The notes: a model not told the origin generated them from the sequence alone. Positions 8,128 through 16,501 are shown, counted from the stretch's first letter. The stretch: 64,000 bases of DNA from Devosia sp. YR412 (GCF_900110945.1 NZ_FOFL01000001.1:496001-560000); one strand, 5' to 3'. Translations and numbers: made by a program.

Positions 8128-9127
8128 TCCAGCCACCGCCATCATGCCCGCGCCCGGTGTCGGCCGCATCTCCGGCCTGTCGCGCCAGGCACTCGCGCTG
8201 ATCATTCTCGCGGTCCTGGCGCTGGTCTCAATCGCCTGTTTCATGACGCTCGGCGCCAAGGGCAGCTGGAGCTTCGTCCTGCCCTTCCGTGGCAGGAAGC
8301 TGCTCGCGCTCTTCCTCGTCGCCTATTCGGTTGCCGTCTCGACCGTGCTGTTCCAGACCGTCACCAACAACCGCATCCTCACCCCCTCGATCATGGGCTT
8401 CGACGCGCTCTACATCCTGCTGCAGACCGCCATTGTCTTCTTCCTCGGTGTCGGCGCGCTGACCTGGCTTGATCCGCAGCTGCAGTTCGGCGTCGAGATC
8501 GTGGTCATGGTGGCATTTTCCGGCCTGCTGTTCCGCTGGCTGTTCCTCGGCGAGGAGCGCAGCCTGACCCTGCTGGTGCTGGTCGGCATCGTCTTCGGCA
8601 TCCTGTTCCGCAGCCTCAGCCAATTCATGCAGCGCATGCTCGATCCCAATGCCTTCAACGTGCTGCAGGACTCATTCTTCGCCAGCTTCGCCACCGTCGA
8701 TACGACGCTGCTGCTGGTCGCCACCGCCATCGTCGCCGTAGTCAGCCTCATCGCCTGGCGGCTGGGCCATACATTCGACGTCCTGTCGCTTGGCCGCGCC
8801 CAGGCCATCAACCTCGGCGTCGACTACAAGCGTACCGTGGTCATCATCCTGATGCTGGTCTCGGTGCTGGTTGCCGTCTCAACCGCGCTGGTCGGCCCGA
8901 TCACCTTCTTCGGCCTGCTCGTCGCCAGCCTCGCCCATTCGCTGGTGGGCACGTCGCGGCACCGCTATGTCCTGCCGGCCGCTGTGCTGCTCGCCATCAC
9001 CTGCCTCGTCGGCGGCCAGACCGTACTCGAACGCGTTTTCGCCTTCGATACCGCGCTCTCGATCATCATCGAATTCCTCGGCGGTGTCGTCTTCATCATT
9101 CTCGTTCTGCGGAGGGCCGCGCGATGA
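8117..9127 (+). CDS. Iron-siderophore ABC transporter permease (FecCD family), second subunit
   Basis: 336-residue FecCD-type permease. The open frame extends upstream, but the ATG at 8117 overlaps the preceding stop by 11 bp and puts a short cytoplasmic tail before the first helix. Landmarks are 'VTNNRILTPSIMGFDALY' and 'VGPITFFGLLVASLAHSLVG'. It is distinct from the first permease, as expected for heterodimeric importers of the FatCD/YclNO type. Its stop overlaps the ATPase start (ATGA), so assembly of the complex is translationally coupled. Confidence 0.9.
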   Translation: MQPDPATAIMPAPGVGRISGLSRQALALIILAVLALVSIACFMTLGAKGSWSFVLPFRGRKLLALFLVAYSVAVSTVLFQTVTNNRILTPSIMGFDALYILLQTAIVFFLGVGALTWLDPQLQFGVEIVVMVAFSGLLFRWLFLGEERSLTLLVLVGIVFGILFRSLSQFMQRMLDPNAFNVLQDSFFASFATVDTTLLLVATAIVAVVSLIAWRLGHTFDVLSLGRAQAINLGVDYKRTVVIILMLVSVLVAVSTALVGPITFFGLLVASLAHSLVGTSRHRYVLPAAVLLAITCLVGGQTVLERVFAFDTALSIIIEFLGGVVFIILVLRRAAR

Positions 9128-9882
9128 TCGTCGCCGAAGGCGTCACCAAGAATTACGGTTCCTCCTGCGTGGTCGACGGCGTCTCCGTCACCCTTCCTGC
9201 GGGCGGCATCACCTCGATCATCGGCCCCAATGGCGCCGGCAAGTCGACCTTCCTGTCGATGGTCAGCCGGCTGATGTCGATGGACAAGGGCACCGTGACC
9301 GTCGACGGTATGGATATCACCAAGGCGCCCAGCGACGTGCTGGCCAAGCGCCTCTCCATCCTTCGCCAGGACAATCACATGACCGCACGCTTGACCGTGC
9401 GCGACCTCGTCAGCTTCGGCCGCTATCCCTATTCCAAGGGCCGCCTGACCGAAGACGACAGGACCCATATCGACCAGGCCATCGGCTATCTGAACCTCTT
9501 CGATCTCGCCGACCGCTTCCTCGACGAACTCTCCGGCGGTCAGCGCCAGCGTGCTTTCGTCGCCATGGTGCTGTGCCAGGACACCGACTATGTCCTGCTC
9601 GACGAGCCGCTCAACAATCTCGACATGAAGCACGCGGCATCCATGATGCGCCTGCTGCGCAAGGCCGCCAATGAGCTGGGCAAGACCGTCGTGCTGGTGC
9701 TGCACGACATCAACTTCGCCTCCTGGTACTCCGACCATATCGTCGCGATGAAACACGGCAAGCTGGCCGCCCAGGGCAATCCCGCAGCGATGATCGTCCC
9801 CGAGGTTCTGGCGTCGATCTACGACATGGACATCAAGGTGCATGAGATCGATGGCCAGCGGATCGCGGTTTATTACGGCTGA
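9124..9882 (+). CDS. Iron-siderophore ABC transporter ATP-binding protein
   Basis: 252-residue single-domain ATPase of the FecE/FepC/YclP group. Walker A GPNGAGKST (about residues 37-45), signature ELSGGQRQR (about 137-145), Walker B DYVLLDEP (about 156-163) and the switch histidine in VLHDIN are all intact. It powers the two FecCD permeases upstream. It is the last gene of the importer; 56 bp separate it from a VOC gene with its own strong ribosome site. No outer-membrane receptor or siderophore synthesis gene is in the window, so the siderophore may be made by other organisms. Confidence 0.92.
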   Translation: MIVAEGVTKNYGSSCVVDGVSVTLPAGGITSIIGPNGAGKSTFLSMVSRLMSMDKGTVTVDGMDITKAPSDVLAKRLSILRQDNHMTARLTVRDLVSFGRYPYSKGRLTEDDRTHIDQAIGYLNLFDLADRFLDELSGGQRQRAFVAMVLCQDTDYVLLDEPLNNLDMKHAASMMRLLRKAANELGKTVVLVLHDINFASWYSDHIVAMKHGKLAAQGNPAAMIVPEVLASIYDMDIKVHEIDGQRIAVYYG

Positions 9883-9938
9883 GGGGTGACCTCCGGGCGC
9901 GACCTGTCTAGGGTGCGCCGGTCATAAGGAGCGTCGCC

Positions 9939-10337
9939 ATGAAGCCATCGATTTCCATCATCACCATCGGCGTCGATGACCTCGAGCGGGCCTTCACCTT
10001 CTATCGTGCGCTGTTCGAACTGGCCGATGACCAGATCGCGGCGGGCGAGGACCATGTCGCCTTCTTCTTCCCCAATGACCTTTCCTTCGTTCTCTTCCCG
10101 CGCGAACAGATCGCCCAGACCGCCGGCAAGGATGTTGCCGTGGCCGGCACGCCGGGCTTCGTCCTCAGCCATCAGGCCGGGAGCCCCGCCGAGGTCGACG
10201 ACATCCTGCGCAAGGTATTGATCGCCGGTGGCGCCATCCTCACCGATGGCACGCAAAGCGAATGGGGCTATTCCGCCTATTTCGAGGATAGCGAAGGCAA
10301 TGTCTGGGAATTGATGGCCCAGCCGCCGGCCAACTAG
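9939..10337 (+). CDS. VOC-superfamily (glyoxalase-fold) protein
   Basis: 132-residue protein of the vicinal-oxygen-chelate fold: it opens with 'ISIITIGVDDLERAFTFYRA' and ends with the second half-module 'YFEDSEGNVWELMAQP', whose glutamate is the usual metal ligand. AAGGAG lies 9 bases before the ATG. Proteins of this type include dioxygenases, resistance proteins and binding proteins; the substrate is unknown. It is convergent with the HxlR gene and their ends overlap by 4 bp. Confidence 0.8.
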   Translation: MKPSISIITIGVDDLERAFTFYRALFELADDQIAAGEDHVAFFFPNDLSFVLFPREQIAQTAGKDVAVAGTPGFVLSHQAGSPAEVDDILRKVLIAGGAILTDGTQSEWGYSAYFEDSEGNVWELMAQPPAN

Positions 10338-10762
10338 ACGGCCGCGTTCCGCGCGGCAAAAGCCTTGCGGCTGGCCTCGATCTGGGCATGGTGCGCCTCG
10401 GCCCATAGCCAGACGCCGCAGAACGCCCCGCCCAGACTGCCGCCCATTTCGGTCAGGCTATAGTCGACATGTGGTGGGATCACCGGATGCACCACGCGCT
10501 GCACCAGCCCGTCCTCTTCCATCTGCCGCAGGGTCTTGGTCAGCATCTTCTGGCTGATATCGCCCACCTTGCGGCCGACATCGCTGAAGCGCAGCGTGCC
10601 GTGATCGGCCAGCGCTTCCAAAATCAGCATGGTCCACTTGTCCGCCACCTTGCCGATAATGTCCTTCACCAGCCCATCGAGCGCCGGATCGAGCGGCTGT
10701 GCACCCTTGCGGTCATCCCAATTATAAATTCTTGGCGCGGAAACGACCGGATTCAATGACAC
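10334..10762 (-). CDS. HxlR-family transcriptional regulator
   Basis: 142-residue winged-helix regulator starting with GTG. It has the HxlR core 'KWTMLILEALADHGTLRFSD', then 'ISQKMLTKTLRQMEEDGLV' and the wing ending in VDYSLTEMG. The only cysteine is at about residue 113; the N-terminal redox cysteine of sensors such as YodB/HypR is absent, so it probably does not sense thiol stress the same way. It diverges from an SDR oxidoreductase gene across a 95-bp gap, the usual layout for an HxlR repressor and its target. Confidence 0.88.
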   Translation of the reverse strand: MSLNPVVSAPRIYNWDDRKGAQPLDPALDGLVKDIIGKVADKWTMLILEALADHGTLRFSDVGRKVGDISQKMLTKTLRQMEEDGLVQRVVHPVIPPHVDYSLTEMGGSLGGAFCGVWLWAEAHHAQIEASRKAFAARNAAV

Positions 10763-10814
10763 TCTCCGTTGGGTATGTATCGCTCTTTCAAGCGCCTACT
10801 TTCAGTTGGAGAGT
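10761..10814. promoter_or_regulatory. Candidate HxlR/SDR divergent control region
   Basis: ACTCTCC at 10761-10767 and GGAGAGT at 10808-10814 form a spaced inverted repeat in the gap between the HxlR and SDR starts. This is a possible operator pair; the arms are short, so chance is not excluded. Confidence 0.3.
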
Positions 10815-10857
10815 ATGGGGCCTAAGTCTGCCTCACGCAAGAGCAAGGAGACTTTCG

Positions 10858-11607
10858 ATGCAGACCACAGGCAATACCATCCTCATCACCGGCGGCGGTT
10901 CGGGCATTGGCCGCGGCCTCGCCGAAGCCTTCCACGCCCAGGGCAATCAGGTGATCATCTCCGGCCGCCGCCAGTCCGCGCTGGACGAAGTGGTCGCGGC
11001 CAATCCCGGCATTGCGGCCTTTACCGTCGACATGGCCGACGCCGAGAGCATTGCCGCTTTCGGCAAGCAGGTGACCGAGTCTTTCCCGGCGCTCAATGCC
11101 GTTATCAACAATGCCGGCATCATGGTCGATGAGGATGTTGTGGGCGGCGACTATCTCTCCATCGCCGAAGACACCATTGCCACCAACCTGCTCGGTCCCA
11201 TCCGGCTGACCTCGGCCCTGCTGCCGCATCTGCTGGCCCAGCCGAAGGCGACAATCCTCACCGTCTCGTCGGGCCTGGCCTTTGTGCCCCGGGCCTCGAC
11301 CCCGACCTATGGCGCCACCAAGGCGGCCATTCATTCCTACACCCAGTCGCTGCGCTACCAGCTGCGCAAGACGGCGGTTGAGGTGGTCGAAATCGCGCCC
11401 CCCTATGTGCAGACGACCCTGATGGGCGAACAGCAGGCTAGGGACCCCAATGCCATGCCGCTGGCCGACTACATCGCCGAAACCATGACCCTCTTGGCCG
11501 GGTCGCCTGAAAATGGCGAAGTGCTGGTGCAGCGGGTGCATCGCCAGCGCTTTGCCGAACAGACCGGCAATTACGCGACCGTGTTCGGTTTCATCAACCC
11601 GGCATAA
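10858..11607 (+). CDS. Short-chain dehydrogenase/reductase
   Basis: 249-residue classical SDR. The NAD(P)-binding motif TGGGSGIGRG is at residues 11-20, the NNAG motif is in VINNAGIM, and the catalytic Ser and YxxxK lie in VSSGLAFVP and YGATKAAIH. AAGGAG lies 8 bases before the ATG; the upstream extension of the frame belongs to the divergent control region. It resembles DltE/YdfG-like oxidoreductases. Transcribed away from the HxlR gene, it is the likely target of that regulator, perhaps for detoxifying a carbonyl compound. Confidence 0.88.
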   Translation: MQTTGNTILITGGGSGIGRGLAEAFHAQGNQVIISGRRQSALDEVVAANPGIAAFTVDMADAESIAAFGKQVTESFPALNAVINNAGIMVDEDVVGGDYLSIAEDTIATNLLGPIRLTSALLPHLLAQPKATILTVSSGLAFVPRASTPTYGATKAAIHSYTQSLRYQLRKTAVEVVEIAPPYVQTTLMGEQQARDPNAMPLADYIAETMTLLAGSPENGEVLVQRVHRQRFAEQTGNYATVFGFINPA

Positions 11608-11617
11608 CCTTCCTTAC

Positions 11618-11675
11618 CTCTCCCTTTGGGGGAGAGGTCGGCGCGCAGCGCCGGGTGAGGGGGCCTTCCAGGGTA
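11618..11675. repeat. GC-rich palindromic intergenic repeat, copy 2 (short)
   Basis: ACCTCTCCCTTTGGGGGAGAGGT followed by GGCGCGCAGCGCC is a short member of the same family as the repeats at 4292, 21430 and 62320 (matching CTCTCCC...GGGAGAG core, then a GC palindrome and GGTGAGGG). Confidence 0.65.
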
Positions 11676-11690
11676 TGCGCCACACCCACG

Positions 11691-11819
11691 GTGTCACCCC
11701 GGCCTTGAGCCGGGGTCCATCCTGAGGTCAATCCATAGCCGCAAGGTCGATCGTTCAGACCACCTTGCGGCTGTTGAACCATATCGAGATGTATCCCGGC
11801 TCAAGGCCGGGATGACATC
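11691..11819. repeat. Nested palindromic element (about 125 bp)
   Basis: Outer arms CCCGGCCTTGAGCCGGG (11698-11714) and CCCGGCTCAAGGCCGGG (11795-11811) are exact reverse complements; inside them AGCCGCAAGGT (11737-11747) and ACCTTGCGGCT (11762-11772) form a second perfect inverted repeat. Each outer arm is also nearly self-complementary (CCCGGC/GCCGGG). No coding potential. The form suggests a small palindromic repeat element or mobile miniature element. Confidence 0.7.
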
Positions 11820-11861
11820 GAGAATTGGGATGGGTTGGAGGCAGGCAGCGGGCAGCCGCCC

Positions 11862-13418
11862 CTAAAAACCGCCACCCGTCTTGAACCCGCCATGCTTGCG
11901 CGTCCCCGTAGACCCCGTGCGCGGCCGCGAGAACCCGCCACCGCTGCTCGATCCACCACCCCAGCCGCCGCCAAAACCACCGCCCGAGGGGCCGCGTGGC
12001 TTGGACTTGCCGCCGCCGCCGAAGCTGTTGTCGGGCCAGTTCATCGTGCTGCCGCCACCATTCGGCCACGGCGAATTCGAACGCTGCCGGCCATTGTTCG
12101 GTAGGCCCACGCCGCCGCCCCAATCCGAGGTCCCGGCGCTCCAGTTCTGGCTGCGCCGCCACTGGTCCCAATAGCTCGCCGCCGAAATCCCACCGCGCAG
12201 GAAGTCGTTGAGCACGTCGCCCACCAGCTTGTCGTCGCGGAAGGTCGAGCGCGGATCATCGAACCGCTGCTTCTTGAATTCCCACTGAATGTCTTCCAGC
12301 TCGCGCCGCCGCGCCGCCAGGGTCTTGAGCCGTTCGTTCAGCTCGCGCGTCTCGCCAGCCTCTTCCTTGGAACGGGCCCGCGCATCGTCGATCTGGGCGA
12401 CGATCGTGTCGTCCTGTCCGGTGCGGGTCAGCCGTGCCTCGGCCAGCAGGGTCTGGATATCCTCGCGGCCCAGCGCGGCTGCCAATTCGCCCAGCGCGCC
12501 TTCGACCGCCGGATTGCCGCCCTGCGACAGCTGCCCCACCGTCCTGGTCGCCTCGTCGCGGCGGTCTTCGGTAGCGACGATCTCGGCATCCAGTGCATCG
12601 ATCCGTGCCTGCGCCGTCGCCATGGCCTCGCGCATCGGCTTGCCGCCGGCATTGTCGATTGCCTCGGTCTCGAGCGTGTCCAGTTCTTCTTCGGCCAGCG
12701 CGGCATTCTCGATCTGCCGCTCGGCATGCTCGCGCAGCCGCAGCGGGATCTCGTTCAGCATGGCAAAATTGGGCCGCGCCTTGGCAAAGCCGATCAGGTC
12801 CGCGACCTTGCTGTCGAGGAAACGGATGAAATTGTTCGCGCGATAGCTGGCCGTGCCATAGCCGGCCTCCCACAGATACATGAACAGCGCATCGTCGCGG
12901 TAGGGCTTGCCCTTCTGCTCGCGGTCGGCCTCGGCCTGTTCGGTCTTGCGCATGCTCTGCGCGGCAATCTCGGCCATTTCACTGGCCGCCTGCCGCTTGC
13001 CGGCAAAGCCCGGTTCGCGCGCAATCGTCGGGCCCAGCCTGGTTGCCAAAGCCTTCAGCTCGCCCTGATGCCCTTCGAAAGACTTGAGCGCCTCGGTGCG
13101 CTCGGCGGTCAGGCGAGCAAGGGCAGCGTCCACATCACCCACGGCCTTTTCCGCCGTGCTCAGCTCCTTGGCATGCGCCTTGAGCATGTCGCGCGCCTTG
13201 GCCTCGGCCGTCGAAATCCGGCCATCGAGTTCGGCCTGGATTGTCGGGTCGAGCCGCAGCTGCGCCAGCTGGCGGAACAGCTCAGCCTCGTTCTCGCGGA
13301 TCTTGCCCAGCTTTTCCGACGAGCGGGCAAGGCGCTTGGCAATATCCTCTTCCTCGCGGCGGATGTCGCGCATCGCCTCGTCTAGACTGGCCAAAGCTTC
13401 GGGTCCGCGGATGCTCAT
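11862..13418 (-). CDS. Coiled-coil protein with Gly/Trp-rich C-terminal tail, unknown family
   Basis: 518-residue protein I do not recognise. Residues 1-150 and about 230-390 are strongly helical and charged, with heptad character suggesting coiled coils. A conserved-looking middle part (about 185-225) contains 'YLWEAGYGTASYRANNFIRF'. The last ~85 residues are low complexity, rich in Gly, Ser, Trp, Asn and Pro (for example GGGFGGGWGGGSSSGGG). No signal peptide or membrane helix. It ends a three-gene minus-strand operon, starting 4 bp after the membrane protein gene, so the three products probably work together. It could be a scaffold at the membrane; this is inference. Confidence 0.7.
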   Translation of the reverse strand: MSIRGPEALASLDEAMRDIRREEEDIAKRLARSSEKLGKIRENEAELFRQLAQLRLDPTIQAELDGRISTAEAKARDMLKAHAKELSTAEKAVGDVDAALARLTAERTEALKSFEGHQGELKALATRLGPTIAREPGFAGKRQAASEMAEIAAQSMRKTEQAEADREQKGKPYRDDALFMYLWEAGYGTASYRANNFIRFLDSKVADLIGFAKARPNFAMLNEIPLRLREHAERQIENAALAEEELDTLETEAIDNAGGKPMREAMATAQARIDALDAEIVATEDRRDEATRTVGQLSQGGNPAVEGALGELAAALGREDIQTLLAEARLTRTGQDDTIVAQIDDARARSKEEAGETRELNERLKTLAARRRELEDIQWEFKKQRFDDPRSTFRDDKLVGDVLNDFLRGGISAASYWDQWRRSQNWSAGTSDWGGGVGLPNNGRQRSNSPWPNGGGSTMNWPDNSFGGGGKSKPRGPSGGGFGGGWGGGSSSGGGFSRPRTGSTGTRKHGGFKTGGGF

Positions 13419-13422
13419 TGCT

Positions 13423-14361
13423 TTACCACCGCGTTACTGCGCCGCCGAGCACGGGCAGGCTATATTCGACATCGAGGAAACCGCTCGATTTGCGGCCGAT
13501 TTCATTGTTCTGGATGATGCCGTCGTCGCGCTTGTCGGCAGCCACGCTGTCATAGACGCTTTCCGGCACCCGCACGCCCCAGGTGGCGACCACTTCGGTC
13601 TGCCCGGTTTCCTCATTGAGGATCGGCAGGTCCAGCGCATTGCCGTCGGCGTCCAGCGCCTCGACGACGATGTAATAGTTGGTCGCGGCGGTATTGACCT
13701 CGGGAATGGTCCAGAAGCCCGATTGCACATCGGCGCGATTGACCACCCGCAGCGAATAGTCCTGGCGCAGCGCGTCGCGCAAAGCGGTGAGGTCGGCCAC
13801 GGCCTTTTCGGCCGCGACGCTATTACCCTCGGCCGCATAGGCCTTGCCGCGATTGCGCAGGCCCTCGGCCTGCACCACGGCCTTTTGCACCTTGGTCTCT
13901 TCGAAAATCGTCTGATACAGCGCATCGAGCCGCGCTGGCACGCCTTCACTGAGCTCAATCCGCGCCGCCTCGGCCTGGCCGCGCTGATACGGCTGCCAGG
14001 CGCCGAAATAGCCGACCGACAGCACCAGCAGCGCTACCAGCGCCGCGCCGACCGGCTTGCCCCAGCGTTTGCGGCCGACATAGAGCCGGGCCATGCTGGT
14101 GCCAAAGCCGGGCTTGGGCGGATCATAGACGAAACGGCTTTCCTGCAGCGCCGCCACGCCCTCCTTGAGGATATGGTCGGGAACCTCGATACCCTGCTGG
14201 TGATAGATGTCGCGCAGCTTGTCGATCAGCTGCTGTTCGCGGGTGACGCCGGCAAGCTCGCGCGTGGCAAGGTCCTGCCGGTGACGGAGCGTGTCGACCA
14301 CGTCCATCGCCAGCATGACTTCATCCAGGGGCGCAGCGGGCTTCGCTGTCACGTCACTCAT
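13423..14361 (-). CDS. Single-pass membrane protein of unknown family (possibly DUF6384-like)
   Basis: 312-residue protein with a cytoplasmic N-terminal helical region (about residues 1-105: 'LAMDVVDTLRHRQDLATREL'), one membrane helix at about 110-132 (GAALVALLVLSVGYFGAW), and an extracytoplasmic C-terminal part of ~180 residues that starts helical and ends with beta-rich sequence around 'YYIVVEALDADGNALDLPI'. It may belong to the DUF6384 group, but I cannot verify that. It is the middle gene of the three-gene operon, 29 bp after the TelA-like gene and 4 bp before the coiled-coil gene, and is the likely membrane anchor of the set. Confidence 0.7.
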   Translation of the reverse strand: MSDVTAKPAAPLDEVMLAMDVVDTLRHRQDLATRELAGVTREQQLIDKLRDIYHQQGIEVPDHILKEGVAALQESRFVYDPPKPGFGTSMARLYVGRKRWGKPVGAALVALLVLSVGYFGAWQPYQRGQAEAARIELSEGVPARLDALYQTIFEETKVQKAVVQAEGLRNRGKAYAAEGNSVAAEKAVADLTALRDALRQDYSLRVVNRADVQSGFWTIPEVNTAATNYYIVVEALDADGNALDLPILNEETGQTEVVATWGVRVPESVYDSVAADKRDDGIIQNNEIGRKSSGFLDVEYSLPVLGGAVTRW

Positions 14362-14390
14362 CGTTGGCGTTCACCCGTGGTCCGGTTCCT

Positions 14391-15614
14391 CTAGTTCTTC
14401 GTTTCGAGCAGCAGGGCATTGCCCTCGGCGGCCAAAGTCGCCAGGCGCCGCTTGCCGTCTTCCACCGCGTCGCGGATTTCTGCCGAATTCTTGGTCGAGG
14501 CGACGCGCATTTCGTTGATGATGGTGCGGCTCTTCTCCTGGAAGTTGACCACCGAATCCACCAGCTTCTTGACCGCATCGGCGCGCACCGTCGGGCCATA
14601 GCCCGCGCGCACGGCCTCTTCCTGCACCTTGTCGCCGATTTCGCTGAGGGTCTCGAGCGACTTGCTCATCCCCTCCTTCATGGCGTTGAGCGTCTCGGTC
14701 GATTCATGCAGCCCAAACATCCCGGTGAACGAGGCGCTGAGCGCCGTGAGCACCGTCTCATTGGTCGAAAAGAACGAGATCGACTGCTGGTAGACCCGCT
14801 CCTTGGCATTGGTCGTCTGCATCAGCCGCGCCATCACCACTTCCGAGGTATTGTAGGAAATGGTCAGATTGTCCGAGAGGTCCTTGGCGATCTGGTAGCG
14901 CTTTTCCTCGTTCTGCATGTCGCGCAGCTTTTCGTCGCGATCCATTTCGAGACGCGCACGATCGGCCGGCACGGTGCCGGCATAAGTGCCGACGGCGGTC
15001 GATGCCGCGTCAAGAATGACCTTCTTGTCACCCAGGCGCTTTTCGGCAACTTCCAGCACTTCGAGCGCCATCACCTCGGCCTGCTTCAGCGCGCCGCGGA
15101 AGTCGCGATAGGCTTCAAGAATGGTGTGTTCGCGGTCAATCTGGTCCTTGGTGTCCTTGGTGACGGCCAGGTAGGTGTCGCGGATCTTGTTGAAGCGCGT
15201 GGCGATGTCGCCGCGGCTGACCTTCATCCAGACATTGCTGGCGCGCTCCAGCATGTCGAGCTTGTTGTCGGCCAGCTGGTCGACCATGCCCTTGGCATCG
15301 TCGCGGATGGAATCGAAACCCTTGGTGATTTCTTCGTAGCGCTCGCCGATCTTCATCGCGGCGATCTGCTCGCGCACCACTTCGTTGAAGGCCGAAGCCT
15401 GGCTCAAGGTCCGGCCGATCAACACGACGCGGGTTTCATCCAGCTCGGTGATCTGGCTCAGCAGGCCGGTAATCGGCTGTTCGCCCTGCTGTTCCGGCCA
15501 CACGCCGAGGTCGCGGATGGCGTTGACGGCCTTGTCCAGATACTGCAGCGGCTTCTCCGTCATGGCGGCAGGAGCCAGCTTGGTCTCTGGTGCAGTGGTC
15601 ACTTCATTGGCCAT
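14391..15614 (-). CDS. TelA/YaaN-like helical protein
   Basis: 407-residue, almost entirely helical soluble protein. The start at 15614 follows GGGGAG; the frame extends 56 codons upstream but that part is rich in Arg/Cys/Tyr and unlike the rest. The order of helices, with a 'LVDQLADNKLDMLERA'-like segment in the middle and a C-terminal block of the form 'NETVLTALSASFTGMFGL', recalls TelA/KlaA (toxic-anion resistance, PF05816). This is a distant resemblance by eye. TelA-family proteins occur with membrane partners in stress operons, which fits the membrane and coiled-coil genes downstream. First gene of the operon. Confidence 0.65.
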   Translation of the reverse strand: MANEVTTAPETKLAPAAMTEKPLQYLDKAVNAIRDLGVWPEQQGEQPITGLLSQITELDETRVVLIGRTLSQASAFNEVVREQIAAMKIGERYEEITKGFDSIRDDAKGMVDQLADNKLDMLERASNVWMKVSRGDIATRFNKIRDTYLAVTKDTKDQIDREHTILEAYRDFRGALKQAEVMALEVLEVAEKRLGDKKVILDAASTAVGTYAGTVPADRARLEMDRDEKLRDMQNEEKRYQIAKDLSDNLTISYNTSEVVMARLMQTTNAKERVYQQSISFFSTNETVLTALSASFTGMFGLHESTETLNAMKEGMSKSLETLSEIGDKVQEEAVRAGYGPTVRADAVKKLVDSVVNFQEKSRTIINEMRVASTKNSAEIRDAVEDGKRRLATLAAEGNALLLETKN

Positions 15615-15805
15615 TCTTCGCTCCCCGTATTTCGCCTGTTGGCTATAGATCGCTGCTCGTGCCGTCGCATACAATTGCAACAAGTCCCCGCAGCAACTAT
15701 TTAGACCATATTGGTGCGAAAAAGCCGCACGTAAAGAGCGGGACACCACGACATGGCGAGCAATTCTTTCATGGCGCATCAAGGCCTTATTGGGGCGGCC
15801 CGCTA

Positions 15806-16270
15806 ATGGATTTCGGTGGTCGCTATATCATTGCCGCCCCGCGGGTCGCCGTCTGGGCCGCGCTCAACGATACCGAAATGCTCAAGGCCGCCATTCCCGG
15901 CTGCCACAAGATCGAATGGGCCAGCGAAACCGCGCTCGATCTCGAGATCAAGGTCAATCTCGGCATGCTGCATCCGACCTTCGGCGGCGAGCTGACGCTG
16001 TCCGATATCGTCCCCGCCGAACGCTATACCTTGAGCGGCCGCGGCAAGGGCGGCCTGCTCGGCATGGCCGAAGGCTCCGCCGATATCGTCCTTGCCGACC
16101 AGGGTGATGATACGCTGCTGGTCTTTACCGCCCATGGCGGCGCCTCGGGTCAGATCATGAAGCTGGGCAAGGCCATCATCGGCAATTCGGCGCAAAAGAT
16201 CATCGACGGCTTCTTCGAGCGCTTCGGCACCGCCATGGGCGCCGCGGTGACGCCGCTGCCGCCGTCTTAA
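15806..16270 (+). CDS. CoxG-family (SRPBCC fold) protein
   Basis: 154-residue protein of the CoxG group: 'FGGRYIIAAPRVAVWAALND' at the N-terminus, then LKAAIPGC, and a C-terminal helix KIIDGFFERFG. The start at 15806 is the first ATG in the domain; the frame upstream runs into the divergent TelA-like promoter. CoxG proteins carry a hydrophobic ligand and in carboxydotrophs recruit CO dehydrogenase to the membrane. No coxSML genes are in the window, so here it may be a stand-alone carrier. Confidence 0.8.
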   Translation: MDFGGRYIIAAPRVAVWAALNDTEMLKAAIPGCHKIEWASETALDLEIKVNLGMLHPTFGGELTLSDIVPAERYTLSGRGKGGLLGMAEGSADIVLADQGDDTLLVFTAHGGASGQIMKLGKAIIGNSAQKIIDGFFERFGTAMGAAVTPLPPS

Positions 16271-16280
16271 CCACCCGCTA
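16266..16280. promoter_or_regulatory. CtrA-like box TTAA-N7-CTAA
   Basis: TTAACCACCCGCTAA overlaps the CoxG stop codon and lies about 100 bp before the small 16379 ORF. It differs at one base from the CtrA consensus TTAA-N7-TTAA. Confidence 0.25.
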
Positions 16281-16378
16281 ACCACGTTCGGCTCTGCCCT
16301 CAAAGCATCACAATCGGACGCGCCATCCTGGGTTATCAAACGGCTAACGCCACTTCGCCAATTTGAAGCAAATCCCAG

Positions 16379-16501
16379 ATGACCGCCAAGACCCGCGACA
16401 CCTTAGCCCTCTTCGCCATCGCCTCGCTGGCGATTCTCGCCGTGCTCTATGCCGATGCCGATCTCAACCAGATTTTCACCTCGCTTTTGGCCCGCTTCTA
16501 A
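16379..16501 (+). CDS. Possible 40-residue single-pass membrane peptide
   Basis: Short open frame: about 9 polar N-terminal residues (MTAKTRDT), then a hydrophobic helix 'LALFAIASLAILAVLY', then a short tail ending LLARF. Codon third positions look like those of real genes here. The ribosome site is weak (GAAG, 11 bases upstream). It sits alone between the CoxG gene and the nucleoside operon. It could also be a chance ORF in a 426-bp gap. Confidence 0.4.
   Translation: MTAKTRDTLALFAIASLAILAVLYADADLNQIFTSLLARF

Noticed and set aside
15615-15782. Upstream extension of the TelA-like gene
   Set aside because: The extra residues are Arg/Cys-rich and unlike the protein; a good ribosome site precedes the ATG at 15614.
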